This document shows positions 1 through 7,140 of a DNA stretch of 64,000 bases, one piece after another; within the stretch, counting starts at the first letter, position 1, and every line of letters begins with the position of its first letter. Below the pieces are notes generated by a model. It had not been told where the DNA came from. It worked only from the letters and a program-made list of their open reading frames with translations, and made no database searches. The stretch lies in the NCBI GenBank assembly GCA_002359895.1, contig DEOB01000010.1, positions 1,545,134-1,609,133 of the forward strand. Reading direction: 5' to 3'. This DNA is from Stenotrophomonas sp. UBA2629 (GTDB lineage: Bacteria > Pseudomonadota > Gammaproteobacteria > Xanthomonadales > Xanthomonadaceae). The position numbers were made by a program, and so were the translations under genes.

Positions 1-298
1 GGCCATTGACCATCACATCAAGCGCGCGGCCGGTCTGCTGCTGGCTGCCCTGCTCGAAGTGCTTGGAGGTGGCGACCACGCGCACACCGGTGCCCAACTG
101 CAGACCGGTAGGCAACTGCGTCTGCGCCGAAGAGGAACCACCGGGCTGCCGCACCTGCTGGTACAGCAGGTCTTCAAAACTGGCGCGGTCGCGTTTGAAT
201 CCGGTGGTATTGGTGTTGGCCAGGTTGTTGGAGACAACGGACATACGCGTCTGCTGCGCATCCAAACCGGTCTTGGCGACCCACAATGCCTGATTCAT
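1..298 (-). CDS. flgG: Flagellar basal-body rod protein FlgG (distal rod), N-terminal part
   Basis: This is the first 99 codons of FlgG, the distal rod subunit that crosses the periplasm and joins the rod to the hook. The gene is read on the minus strand from an ATG at 298 and runs off the left edge. The protein opens with MNQALWVAKTG and carries the rod-family signature NLANTNTTGFKRDRASFEDL, which forms the N-terminal coiled-coil half of these axial proteins. It follows flgF in the usual flgBCDEFG order but is separated from it by 440 bases holding repeats and its own sigma-54 promoter. The identification is secure; the C-terminus lies outside the window. Confidence 0.95.
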   Translation of the reverse strand, partial: MNQALWVAKTGLDAQQTRMSVVSNNLANTNTTGFKRDRASFEDLLYQQVRQPGGSSSAQTQLPTGLQLGTGVRVVATSKHFEQGSQQQTGRALDVMVNG

Positions 299-351
299 GG
301 AGCGATTCCTCTGCTGCTGATGCCGGCCACGATGGCCCTTGCTGCAGTCAA

Positions 352-367
352 TGCATGGCGCGTGCCA
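352..367 (-). promoter_or_regulatory. Sigma-54 promoter of flgG
   Basis: On the minus strand the sequence TGGCACGCGCCATGCA matches the RpoN consensus TGGCACG-N4-TTGCA with one mismatch in the -12 element. GG and GC are the required 10 bases apart. It lies 54 bases before the flgG start codon. In Xanthomonadaceae flagellar genes of this class depend on RpoN and FleQ, so flgG and whatever follows it probably form a separate transcription unit from flgBCDEF. Confidence 0.75.
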
Positions 368-454
368 GAAACCGCGTCGGGATGCTGGCGCCGGGCCGGG
401 CCGGGCCGGGGCAGGGCTGGGCGGCGAGGCGAGGCGAGGCGAAAAGAGGAGCGG

Positions 455-645
455 CTTTGAAAGCCCCTCTCCCGTTCGCGGGAGAGGGGTTGGGGTGAGG
501 GCGCCTTCCACTCGGTGTTTCCCAAGCCGCGGGCGCGCACAGTCAGAACAAAAGCTGAAAAGCCAAGGCAGCCCTCATCCGCCCCTTCGGGGCACTTTCT
601 CCCAAGAAGGGGTGTGCAGTCCCGCATGCGGGAGAAGGGAGGAAC
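455..645. repeat. Dispersed GC-rich hairpin repeats between flgF and flgG
   Basis: The 440 bases between flgG (start 298) and flgF (stop at 739) hold no convincing gene. At 464-489 an 11-bp perfect stem (CCCCTCTCCCG and its complement) closes a TTCG loop. At about 571-645 a second element of the form ccctcatccgcc...ttctccc...gggagaaggg appears, and related copies occur at 4441-4630. Short tandem repeats of gaggc and gggcc lie at 390-440. Such repeats are scattered through Xanthomonadaceae intergenic regions; here they may also end the flgF transcript. Confidence 0.7.
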
Positions 646-738
646 GTGAAGAGCCCGAAGCAGAGCCAAAGCCAGAGCCCAAAGCGAGAAGCCCAAAAGC
701 TGCCAGCAATCCAGCACTCGCCCTGCTTCGGCGTAGCG

Positions 739-1488
739 TCAGCCGTTCAAGCGCAGCAACGAGTTCGCACTGCGTGCATTCTCATCGCCGTGCTTGATCA
801 CCTTCACCTGCATTTCAAACTGGCGCTGCAGCTGAATCATCTGTACCAGCGCACCGGCCGCATCGACGTTGCTGGACTCCAGCATGCCGCTGTCCAGTGC
901 CTTGCCCTGGCGTTGCGCGAAGGGCTGTTGTGGATCGGTGTTGCGCATCAGGCCATCCAAACCGCGCGTCAGACGGTCGTCGGCGGCATCCACCACGCGC
1001 AGGCGGCCGATCATCGCCATCGTCTGCGGGCCTTCGCCCAGCGGAATGATCGATAGCGTTCCGTCGTGGCCAATCTCAATGGCCTGATGCGGCGGCACCG
1101 CGACCGGGTTGCCGTTGTCATCCAGCACCGCGTTGCCTTCAGCGGTTACGAGTTGCCCATTGGGCGTCAGCGACAAAGCACCGCCACGCGTGTAGGCCTC
1201 GCTGCCGTCACCGGACTGCACGGCGAGCCAACTGCCCGGCTGCAGCGACAGATCCAGCGCATTGCCGGTGATCTGCTGGGCGCCGACGCGGCGGTTGAAC
1301 CCTGCGTCCACATGCAGTGCATCCACGCGCGAAGGAAAGCCCGGCCCCTGGATGCGGAACGCCTCGGTGTTGGCCAGCGCTTCTTTGAAGCCCGGCGTGT
1401 CCGAGTTGGCCAGGTTGTGCGACACGGTGGCCTGCGCCTGCAGTGAAGCGCGGGCGCCGGTCATGGCGACGTAGAGGGCTTTGTCCAT
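739..1488 (-). CDS. flgF: Flagellar basal-body rod protein FlgF (proximal rod)
   Basis: FlgF is a proximal rod subunit of the flagellar basal body, exported through the flagellar type III apparatus. The 249-residue product has the usual length. It opens with MDKALYVAMTGARASLQAQ and contains the rod signature HNLANSDTPGFKEAL in the first 35 residues. The C-terminal helix ends MIQLQRQFEMQVKVIKHGDE, as in the family. It lies 100 bases after flgE on the same strand, and a perfect 8-bp hairpin in that gap may process or attenuate the transcript. Confidence 0.95.
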   Translation of the reverse strand: MDKALYVAMTGARASLQAQATVSHNLANSDTPGFKEALANTEAFRIQGPGFPSRVDALHVDAGFNRRVGAQQITGNALDLSLQPGSWLAVQSGDGSEAYTRGGALSLTPNGQLVTAEGNAVLDDNGNPVAVPPHQAIEIGHDGTLSIIPLGEGPQTMAMIGRLRVVDAADDRLTRGLDGLMRNTDPQQPFAQRQGKALDSGMLESSNVDAAGALVQMIQLQRQFEMQVKVIKHGDENARSANSLLRLNG

Positions 1489-1538
1489 GGGGTTTCAAGC
1501 TTCCGGGGATGCGACAGGTAATCTGGAACACGACGCGC

Positions 1539-1560
1539 GCGGGCAGCATCAACTGCCCGC
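1539..1560. other. Perfect hairpin between flgE and flgF
   Basis: GCGGGCAG and its complement CTGCCCGC form an 8-bp stem with a 6-base loop in the 100-base gap between flgE and flgF. No run of T follows on the minus strand, so it is more likely an mRNA-stabilising or processing structure than an intrinsic terminator. Confidence 0.4.
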
Positions 1561-1588
1561 AATCGCCGTCAACGGTTGGCTGCAGCAA

Positions 1589-2809
1589 TCATCGGATGTT
1601 GATGATCGTCTGCGTGACCTGGTCCTGCGTGGACACCATCTGTGCGTTGGCCTGGAAGTTGCGTTGGGCCACGATCATGTTCACCAGCTGCTCGGTCAGA
1701 TCAACCGTGGACGCTTCCAGCGAACCCGCCTGCACCTGGCCGAAATCGGATGTGTCCGGTGCGCCGGTACGCGGGCCGCCCGAGGTGAAGGTCTCGGCCC
1801 ACAGGTTGTTGCCTTGGTTCTGCAGGCCTTGCGGATTGTTGAAGTTGGTCAGTGCCACCTGGCCCAACGGCTTGTCATCGCCGTTGGTGTAACGCGCATA
1901 CACCACGCCTTCTTCGGAGATGCTGATCTCATTGAGCTTGCCGGCGGCGTAGCCGTCCTGACGGGTGTCGCGCAGGGCGAATTTTTCGCCGTACTGCGTG
2001 GACCCGGCCACATCCAACGTCAGATTCACGACGCCCGCGCCGGTGGTCGGGGTGAACGGGTCCAGCGTGATGCGGCCGTTGGCCGGGCTGGTCAATGCGC
2101 CGCTGTTTGAGAACTGCAGCGTCGTCGGTGCGCCCGCCGGCTGGCCGTCAACGTAGTTGTGCACCTGCCACTCGTTGGCGTTGCCGGTTTTCACGAAGTA
2201 CGAAGTCTGCGTGTGGCTCACACCCAGCGAGTCGTACACGGTCACACCGCCGGTGGAGTGGTTGTAGCTGTTGGAGTCGGTCGGGTCGAAGGTACCCACG
2301 GTCGGCGTGGATGCACTGCCGGGCAGGGTGAACGCCATGTTGACCAGGCTGCTCTGCTTGGGCGGGCTGTCGGTGGTGAGCAGCTGCAGGTCGGTGAGCT
2401 GACCATTGAACGAGGTGCCGTCGGCATTGGGAGCAAACACCTGCAAACGTGCCCCTTGCGGGTTGACCACGAAGCCGTTGTTGTCGGTCTGGAAATTGCC
2501 GGCGCGCGAATACACGCGGGCGCCGTTCATGTTCATGGTGAAGAAGCCTTCGCCTTCAATCGCCAGATCCAGGCTGCGACCGGTCTGGTTGATGTTGCCC
2601 TGCGAAAACTGCTGGGCAACGTTGGTCAGGCGCACGCCAGCACCTACGGCATTACGCGACAGGCCGTAACTGGTGGAGTTGAACAGATCAGCAAACTCCG
2701 CACGCGACTCTTTGAACCCGGTGGTGTTGACGTTGGCGATGTTGTTGGCGGTGACATTCAGGTCGGCGTTGGCGGCATTGATGCCGGACAGCGATACGTT
2801 GAAGCCCAT
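1589..2809 (-). CDS. flgE: Flagellar hook protein FlgE
   Basis: FlgE polymerises into the hook, the universal joint between rod and filament. The 406-residue protein starts MGFNVSLSGINAANADL, carries the axial-protein signature NNIANVNTTGFKESRAEFADL and ends with the conserved helix VDLTEQLVNMIVAQRNFQAN followed by QMVSTQDQVTQTIINIR. The middle (about residues 80-350) is the variable surface domain. It is placed between flgD, which encodes the hook cap, and flgF, and is probably transcribed from the sigma-54 promoter before flgB. Confidence 0.97.
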   Translation of the reverse strand: MGFNVSLSGINAANADLNVTANNIANVNTTGFKESRAEFADLFNSTSYGLSRNAVGAGVRLTNVAQQFSQGNINQTGRSLDLAIEGEGFFTMNMNGARVYSRAGNFQTDNNGFVVNPQGARLQVFAPNADGTSFNGQLTDLQLLTTDSPPKQSSLVNMAFTLPGSASTPTVGTFDPTDSNSYNHSTGGVTVYDSLGVSHTQTSYFVKTGNANEWQVHNYVDGQPAGAPTTLQFSNSGALTSPANGRITLDPFTPTTGAGVVNLTLDVAGSTQYGEKFALRDTRQDGYAAGKLNEISISEEGVVYARYTNGDDKPLGQVALTNFNNPQGLQNQGNNLWAETFTSGGPRTGAPDTSDFGQVQAGSLEASTVDLTEQLVNMIVAQRNFQANAQMVSTQDQVTQTIINIR

Positions 2810-2840
2810 GACGATTACTCCTGCGAAATGCGTGGTTGGC

Positions 2841-3512
2841 TCAGCTGATGCGGAGCACGTAGTCGAGCGGGGCGGTGCCCAGCCCCTTGAGATTCAGGTA
2901 AAGCCCATCGGCACCGACGGTGACGCTTTCCACCTCGGCCTGCACATAGGTGTTGAGCTTGCTCTGCGCACCGGCACTGTCGGTATGCGTGGCGGTGATG
3001 GTGTAGCTGCCCGGTGGCATGCGCTTGCCATCGGCGTCGGTGCCATCCCACTCGAACGAGACTTCGCCGGCAGCATCGGCCGGCACGCTCAGCTGGTCCA
3101 CCTTCACTCCATTTGCGTCGGTGATATCGATGGTGACCGTGCCGCCGCTGGGCGCGGCCACGGTACCGGTGGCACCGCCTTCGCTCTCCAGTGTCAGTTT
3201 GGTGGAGGGCACCAGTACGTCGTGGCCGACCAGGGCTGCGCCACGCAGGATCTGGTCGCTGGACATCGACTGCTGAAAGCCCTTCACCGTGCTGTTCAGG
3301 TCATTGATGCCCTGCACGGTGGACAGCTGCGCCATCTGCGCGACCATCTGTGCGTTGTCCACCGGCTTGAGCGGATCCTGGTGTTGCAGCTGGGTGGTCA
3401 TCAGGCGCATGAAATCAGCCTGATCGAGCGTGTCTTTCTTCTTGGTGCTGGTCGTGTTTGGCGCGTTCAGGCCAAGCGAGCCGTAAAGATCGGTGTTGAC
3501 GCCTGTACTCAT
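2841..3512 (-). CDS. flgD: Flagellar hook-capping protein FlgD
   Basis: FlgD caps the growing hook and helps FlgE subunits assemble; it leaves when the hook is complete. The 223-residue product has the N-terminal export and capping motif LDQADFMRLMTTQLQHQDPL with PVDNAQMVAQMAQLS, then a FlgD Ig-like and tudor-like domain (about residues 85-215) with EWDGTDADGKRMPPGSYT. It sits between flgC and flgE in the standard order with short gaps, so it belongs to the flgBCDEF operon. Confidence 0.96.
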   Translation of the reverse strand: MSTGVNTDLYGSLGLNAPNTTSTKKKDTLDQADFMRLMTTQLQHQDPLKPVDNAQMVAQMAQLSTVQGINDLNSTVKGFQQSMSSDQILRGAALVGHDVLVPSTKLTLESEGGATGTVAAPSGGTVTIDITDANGVKVDQLSVPADAAGEVSFEWDGTDADGKRMPPGSYTITATHTDSAGAQSKLNTYVQAEVESVTVGADGLYLNLKGLGTAPLDYVLRIS

Positions 3513-3538
3513 GGCGGCGGGTTCCTTCAGTGATGGGC

Positions 3539-3946
3539 TCAGCGGCCCATGGTCAGCGTGGCCAACGCAAGTTCTTTGGCGGTGCTGAGCATTTCCACAC
3601 CGGCCTGGTAATTGCGCGAGGTGGAGATGAGGTTGACCATCTGCGCCACCGGGTCCACGTCCGGTGCGTAGACGTAGCCATCGCCATCGGCCAGCGGGTG
3701 GTTGGGTTCGTAGCGTTTGATGGGCGCCGCCTCGCTCTGCACCACTTCCTTGACCTGCACGCCGGTGAGGTTGGGGTCGTTGCGGCTGGTGACAGCCTGG
3801 AAGATGGGTTCCAGCGGGCGGTACACCGCATCCGGCGAGCCGGCCACGGAATCGGCGTTGGACAGATTGGAGGCGATGGTGCTCATCCGCACCGACTGCG
3901 CCTTCAGGGCGGAGCCAGCGATGTCGAAGATCGGCAGGTTACTCAT
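3539..3946 (-). CDS. flgC: Flagellar basal-body rod protein FlgC
   Basis: FlgC is a proximal rod protein. The 135-residue product has the expected length, with the N-terminal rod motif MSTIASNLSNADSVAGSPDA and the C-terminal helix DPVAQMVNLISTSRNYQAGVEMLSTAKELA. It starts 11 bases after the flgB stop on the same strand, consistent with one transcript under the sigma-54 promoter upstream of flgB. Confidence 0.96.
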   Translation of the reverse strand: MSNLPIFDIAGSALKAQSVRMSTIASNLSNADSVAGSPDAVYRPLEPIFQAVTSRNDPNLTGVQVKEVVQSEAAPIKRYEPNHPLADGDGYVYAPDVDPVAQMVNLISTSRNYQAGVEMLSTAKELALATLTMGR

Positions 3947-3957
3947 GGCAATGCCCC

Positions 3958-4356
3958 TTACTGGCCGGTGATCGCGGTGAGCATGCTGCGCACCTTGGAT
4001 TCGACGAAGCTCAGCGAAGCGCGATATTCCAGCGCCGCGCGGCCGTAGGCGGCACGTTCGGTATCCGGGTCAACGGTATTGCCGTCCAGGCTGGGCTGCG
4101 CGGCTGCGCGGGTGATCTGGAACGGATTGAGCCCGTCGCCACCAATGGCGTAATGCTGCTCGGCGGTGGTGGTCATCAGGCCATTGCCGGTTGCGCCTTG
4201 GGCGTGTCGCAGGGCGGCATCAAAGTCCAGGTCGCGCGCCTTGTAGCCGGGCGTATCGGCATTGCTGAGGTTGCTGGCGATCAGCTTCATGCGCTGTTCG
4301 CGCAACGGCATGGCCTGGGCATGGATGCCCAGGTAATCGGAAATCAGGTTGGCCAT
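3958..4356 (-). CDS. flgB: Flagellar basal-body rod protein FlgB
   Basis: FlgB is the most proximal rod subunit, seated on the MS ring. I place the start at the ATG at 4356 (MANLISDYLGIHAQ), giving 132 residues, because a strong GGGAGG ribosome binding site precedes it and because the longer reading frame would begin upstream of the transcript made from the sigma-54 promoter at 4390-4405. The rod signature MKLIASNLSNADTPGYKARD is at residues 22-41. It is the first gene of the rod-hook operon. Confidence 0.95.
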   Translation of the reverse strand: MANLISDYLGIHAQAMPLREQRMKLIASNLSNADTPGYKARDLDFDAALRHAQGATGNGLMTTTAEQHYAIGGDGLNPFQITRAAAQPSLDGNTVDPDTERAAYGRAALEYRASLSFVESKVRSMLTAITGQ

Positions 4357-4389
4357 GTGGAACCTCCCACGGAACGTTGCCGGGGACGG

Positions 4390-4405
4390 TGCAAGGCGTG
4401 TGCCA
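4390..4405 (-). promoter_or_regulatory. Sigma-54 promoter of the flgBCDEF operon
   Basis: The minus-strand sequence TGGCACACGCCTTGCA is an essentially perfect RpoN site (TGGCAC-N5-TTGCA). Transcription should start about 12 bases past the GC, near 4378, leaving a leader of about 22 bases before the flgB ATG at 4356, which includes the GGGAGG ribosome binding site. Confidence 0.85.
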
Positions 4406-4440
4406 GAACGGCAGGTGTGTGTTTGGAGCAGGCGCAACGG

Positions 4441-4630
4441 CTGCCTTCATCCGCCCTGCGGGCACCTTCGCCCAAGAAGGTGCCTGCAGTCCCGCAGACG
4501 GAGAAGGGTGGGGTTCCCGCGTGCGGGGAGCGGCAGGTCGGGGGCCGCGTAGATGTGGTGCAGCGGCACCCCTTCTCCCGTAACACCGGAGAAGGTGCCC
4601 GAAGGGCGGATGAGGGCAGCCCTTCGCCCT
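4441..4630. repeat. Dispersed hairpin repeats between flgB and cheV
   Basis: Two copies of the ccctcatccgcc...gggagaaggg family lie in opposite orientations in the 295-base gap between cheV and flgB: one at about 4444-4510 read on the plus strand, the other at about 4565-4625 read on the minus strand. They resemble the element at 571-645. No gene is supported in this gap. Confidence 0.65.
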
Positions 4631-4651
4631 AAAGGCCTTTCAGCCCGGCCC

Positions 4652-5596
4652 TCAAGCCGCCTCGGCCACGCAGCGCAGCCGGTTCAGCACAAAATCGGCG
4701 AGTTCATGCGGGCTGTATTTGGCCACAAAGGCATTGGCGCCCACGCGTTCCACCATCGCATTGTTGAATACGCCCGACAGCGAGGTGTGCAACAGCACAT
4801 ATAAACCTGCCAGGCCCGCATGGCGGCGGATTTCCGTCGTCAACGTGTAGCCGTCCATTGCCGGCATCTCGATGTCGGAGATCACCATGGCATAGCGTTC
4901 GGCCGGGTTTTCGCCGGCCGCATGAATCTGCAGCAGGTGCTCCAGCGCCTGCCGCCCATCGGAGAGCAGGGTGGCGGTGACGCCAAGCTGGTCGAGCACG
5001 CTGCGGATCTGCTGGCGTGCCACACGTGAGTCATCCACCACCAACACCTGCATCGGCGGGGCGTCGGCGGGCAGCGCCATGGAAGGGTCCAGCACCGCTT
5101 CACCGCGCAGCTGGGCGATGTCGGCCAGCACGCTTTCCACGTCGATCACTTGGATCAACTCGCCCTGGAAGCGCGTCACCGCTGTCAGATACGTGGATTC
5201 GGCGCCCAGCTCCGGCGGCGGCTGGATGTCTTCCACCGCGATGTTGACGATGCGCTCCACGCCGCTGACCAGAAAGCCCTGCACCGAGCGGTTGAATTCA
5301 GTCACCACCAGGTAGCCCGGTGAGCGGTCGGCATCGGGCTCGCGCTCCGGGTGGCCAATGGCCATGCCCAGGTCAAGTACCGGTACCGAGCGTCCGCGCA
5401 CATCGGCCACGCCGGCAAACTGTGCTGGCAGCCCGGGCACCTGAAACAAGGCCGGCCGGCGCAGGACTTCCTGCACCTTGAATACGTTCACGCCAAAAAG
5501 CTGACGGCCGCCCAGGCGGAACAGCAGCAACGCCAAGCGGTTGTGGCCAGCCAGGCGCGTGCGCTGGTCGATGCGGTTGAGCAGGTCTTGTGACAT
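4652..5596 (-). CDS. cheV: Chemotaxis coupling protein CheV (CheW domain plus receiver)
   Basis: CheV couples chemoreceptors to the CheA kinase and has a phosphorylatable receiver that tunes this coupling. I use the ATG at 5596 (MSQDLLNRIDQRTRLAG), giving 314 residues. The CheW-like domain (about 15-160) contains FGVNVFKVQEVLR and GRSVPVLDLG; the receiver (about 182-305) contains VLVVDDSRVAR and the phospho-acceptor site SDIEMPAMDGY. It is transcribed away from flgA. Some 295 bases of repeat-rich sequence separate it from flgB, so it is probably expressed separately. Confidence 0.93.
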   Translation of the reverse strand: MSQDLLNRIDQRTRLAGHNRLALLLFRLGGRQLFGVNVFKVQEVLRRPALFQVPGLPAQFAGVADVRGRSVPVLDLGMAIGHPEREPDADRSPGYLVVTEFNRSVQGFLVSGVERIVNIAVEDIQPPPELGAESTYLTAVTRFQGELIQVIDVESVLADIAQLRGEAVLDPSMALPADAPPMQVLVVDDSRVARQQIRSVLDQLGVTATLLSDGRQALEHLLQIHAAGENPAERYAMVISDIEMPAMDGYTLTTEIRRHAGLAGLYVLLHTSLSGVFNNAMVERVGANAFVAKYSPHELADFVLNRLRCVAEAA

Positions 5597-5603
5597 GCAG
5601 CCT

Positions 5604-5631
5604 GTATCGGCGGGCAGGGCACGCAACTTGA
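5604..5631 (-). promoter_or_regulatory. Possible sigma-28 promoter of cheV
   Basis: On the minus strand GCCGATAC matches the FliA -10 element well and TCAAGTTG, 12 bases upstream, resembles the -35 element TAAAGTTT. Spacing is one base longer than usual, and the predicted transcript would begin almost at the cheV ATG (5596). It may therefore be a chance match or a leaderless arrangement. Confidence 0.35.
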
Positions 5632-5651
5632 GTGTCGCCGACACCGCGTTC

Positions 5652-5667
5652 TGGCACGCCACTTGCC
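5652..5667 (+). promoter_or_regulatory. Sigma-54 promoter of flgA
   Basis: TGGCACGCCACTTGCC matches the RpoN consensus TGGCACG-N4-TTGC exactly in the -24 and -12 elements. Predicted transcription starts near 5678, 30 bases before the flgA ATG at 5708. This rules out the longer reading frame that begins inside the promoter at 5663. Confidence 0.8.
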
Positions 5668-5707
5668 TGTGCATGGGCGTACTTCACTGCCGGGAGGCTT
5701 TGCCCGC

Positions 5708-6352
5708 ATGCGTCTGCTCCTATTCTTATGTGTCCTGCTGCCGGCTGCGGCATGGGCCAACGCCTTCCAACCGGTGGAAAGCATCCGTGCGGCTGCCCTG
5801 TCCACGCTGGCCCCGGGCGAAGAAGGTGAGGCTGGGGTGGACGCAGGCCTGCGCCTTCCTGCCTGCCCATCGCCGTTGCAGGCCCGGGTGACCGCCAACA
5901 CCACGGTGGAGGTGGCTTGCCCGCAGGCTGGCGGCTGGCGCTTGTTCGTGCCGGTAAAAGTGCGGCGTGAACAGCAGGTGCTGGTGCTCAACCGCGGCGT
6001 GGCCGCTGGAGAAACCCTCTCTGCTGCCGATATCGGAACAGTGAAGCGTGACACCGCACGCATCGCCGGCGCCGTGTTGTCCGCACCGGAGGCCGCCGTG
6101 GGGCAGGTGGCCCGGCGTGCACTTTCGGCTGGCAGCCTGCTCTCGGCAACGGATCTGGTAGCACCGCGCATCGTGCGCCGTGGGGACAATGTGGCGCTGG
6201 TGGCCCGTCGCGGCGGGGTGGAGGTGCGGGTTGCCGGCCGGGCCCTTGGCGATGCCGGGGTGGGGGAGCGGGTGTCGGTGGAGAACCTGTCTTCCCGCCG
6301 GGTGATGCAGGGTATCGCCGCGCCCGGGGGCGATGTGGTGGTCACCCGATAA
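5708..6352 (+). CDS. flgA: Flagellar P-ring assembly chaperone FlgA
   Basis: FlgA is a periplasmic chaperone for assembly of the P ring around the rod. The 214-residue product starts MRLLLFLCVLLPAAAWA, a clear signal peptide cleaved near residue 18. A ribosome binding site GGGAGG precedes the ATG. The C-terminal two thirds form the SAF/FlgA domain, with VLVLNRGVAAGETLSAADI, GQVARRALSAGSLL and the final GDVVVTR. It is divergent from cheV and followed by flgM and flgN, the arrangement flgA-flgM-flgN common in gamma-proteobacteria. Confidence 0.93.
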   Translation: MRLLLFLCVLLPAAAWANAFQPVESIRAAALSTLAPGEEGEAGVDAGLRLPACPSPLQARVTANTTVEVACPQAGGWRLFVPVKVRREQQVLVLNRGVAAGETLSAADIGTVKRDTARIAGAVLSAPEAAVGQVARRALSAGSLLSATDLVAPRIVRRGDNVALVARRGGVEVRVAGRALGDAGVGERVSVENLSSRRVMQGIAAPGGDVVVTR

Positions 6353-6358
6353 TTCCGC

Positions 6359-6385
6359 TAAAGATGTCCCAGCCGCTGCCGTTAT
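6359..6385 (+). promoter_or_regulatory. Sigma-28 (FliA) promoter of flgM
   Basis: TAAAGATG, 11 bases, then GCCGTTAT fits the FliA consensus TAAAGTTT-N11-GCCGATAA closely. It starts 7 bases after the flgA stop and lies 31 bases before the flgM ATG. A FliA-driven flgM promoter would put the anti-sigma factor under control of the sigma factor it inhibits, as known in enteric bacteria. Confidence 0.75.
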
Positions 6386-6416
6386 CATTTTTGAACCGAA
6401 TCAGGATTTCCGTCAC

Positions 6417-6719
6417 ATGAGCCAGAAAATCGACGGTGGTATCGCTGCCGCAGCGCAACTGCGCAGTGTTGCAGTCAACACCAAGGTAGCCCCGGCCGGT
6501 GAAGCCAAGACCCAGGCGGTGCAGTCCGTGGACAGCGTCCGCCTCACCGACGAGGCCACCCAACTGCAGGCCATGCAGCGCGAGCTGAGCACGGCGCCGG
6601 CCGTGGACATGGCCCGCGTGCAGGCAGTGCGTGAGGCCCTGGAGAATGGCAGCTACCGGATTGACCCGGACGCGATCGCCTCGCGGATGCTGGACCTGGA
6701 CCAGCAGCTGCGCGGATGA
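6417..6719 (+). CDS. flgM: Negative regulator of flagellin synthesis FlgM (anti-sigma-28)
   Basis: FlgM binds the flagellar sigma factor FliA and holds late genes off until the hook is finished and FlgM is exported. I choose the ATG at 6417 (MSQKIDGG), giving 100 residues, because the longer frame overlaps flgA and its sigma-28 promoter. The C-terminal FliA-binding region reads VDMARVQAVREALENGSYRI followed by DPDAIASRMLDLD, typical of the family. Its stop overlaps the flgN start (ATGA), so the two are translationally coupled. Confidence 0.92.
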   Translation: MSQKIDGGIAAAAQLRSVAVNTKVAPAGEAKTQAVQSVDSVRLTDEATQLQAMQRELSTAPAVDMARVQAVREALENGSYRIDPDAIASRMLDLDQQLRG

Positions 6720-7054
6720 ACCTCACCCCGGCCACCCCGTTACAGCGGCTGAGCGAGGCGCTGGATGGCGAACAACAAGCGCTTGTCGAACACGACATAG
6801 CAGCGCTGGTCGTTGCCACCGGTAAAAAGCTCGAAGCGCTGCGTGAACTGGAGCGGCACCCGCCGCTGCAGGAAGCCGCACGTCTGAGAGAGTTGGCTGA
6901 GCGCAACCACGCCAACGGCGTGCTGTTGTCGCGCCGCCGGCGCGAAGTGAACTGGGCCCTGCGCCAACTGGGTCGCAGCGAGGATGCCCCGGCCTACGAC
7001 GCCAAGGGCCAAGCGCAGACCATGCACACCCGGCGTCCGCTCGCGGTCGCCTGA
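6716..7054 (+). CDS. flgN: Flagellar export chaperone FlgN
   Basis: FlgN is the cytoplasmic chaperone for the hook-filament junction proteins FlgK and FlgL. The product is 112 residues, largely helical and charged, with RLRELAERNHANGVLLSRRR in the middle and a short basic tail. Sequence conservation in this family is low, but size, helical make-up and the ATGA overlap with flgM make the call secure. Confidence 0.87.
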   Translation: MNLTPATPLQRLSEALDGEQQALVEHDIAALVVATGKKLEALRELERHPPLQEAARLRELAERNHANGVLLSRRRREVNWALRQLGRSEDAPAYDAKGQAQTMHTRRPLAVA

Positions 7055-7140
7055 AGCTTACGGTTGAACGCCGCGTACTGCGGCGGCAACCGCGACAAGC
7101 CAGTTATAGTGACGGCCCGTTCCCGCGCCGTACCGTAACC

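Noticed and set aside
455..645. CRISPR array
   Set aside because: The repeats are irregular GC-rich hairpins with no constant repeat and spacer lengths and no cas genes.
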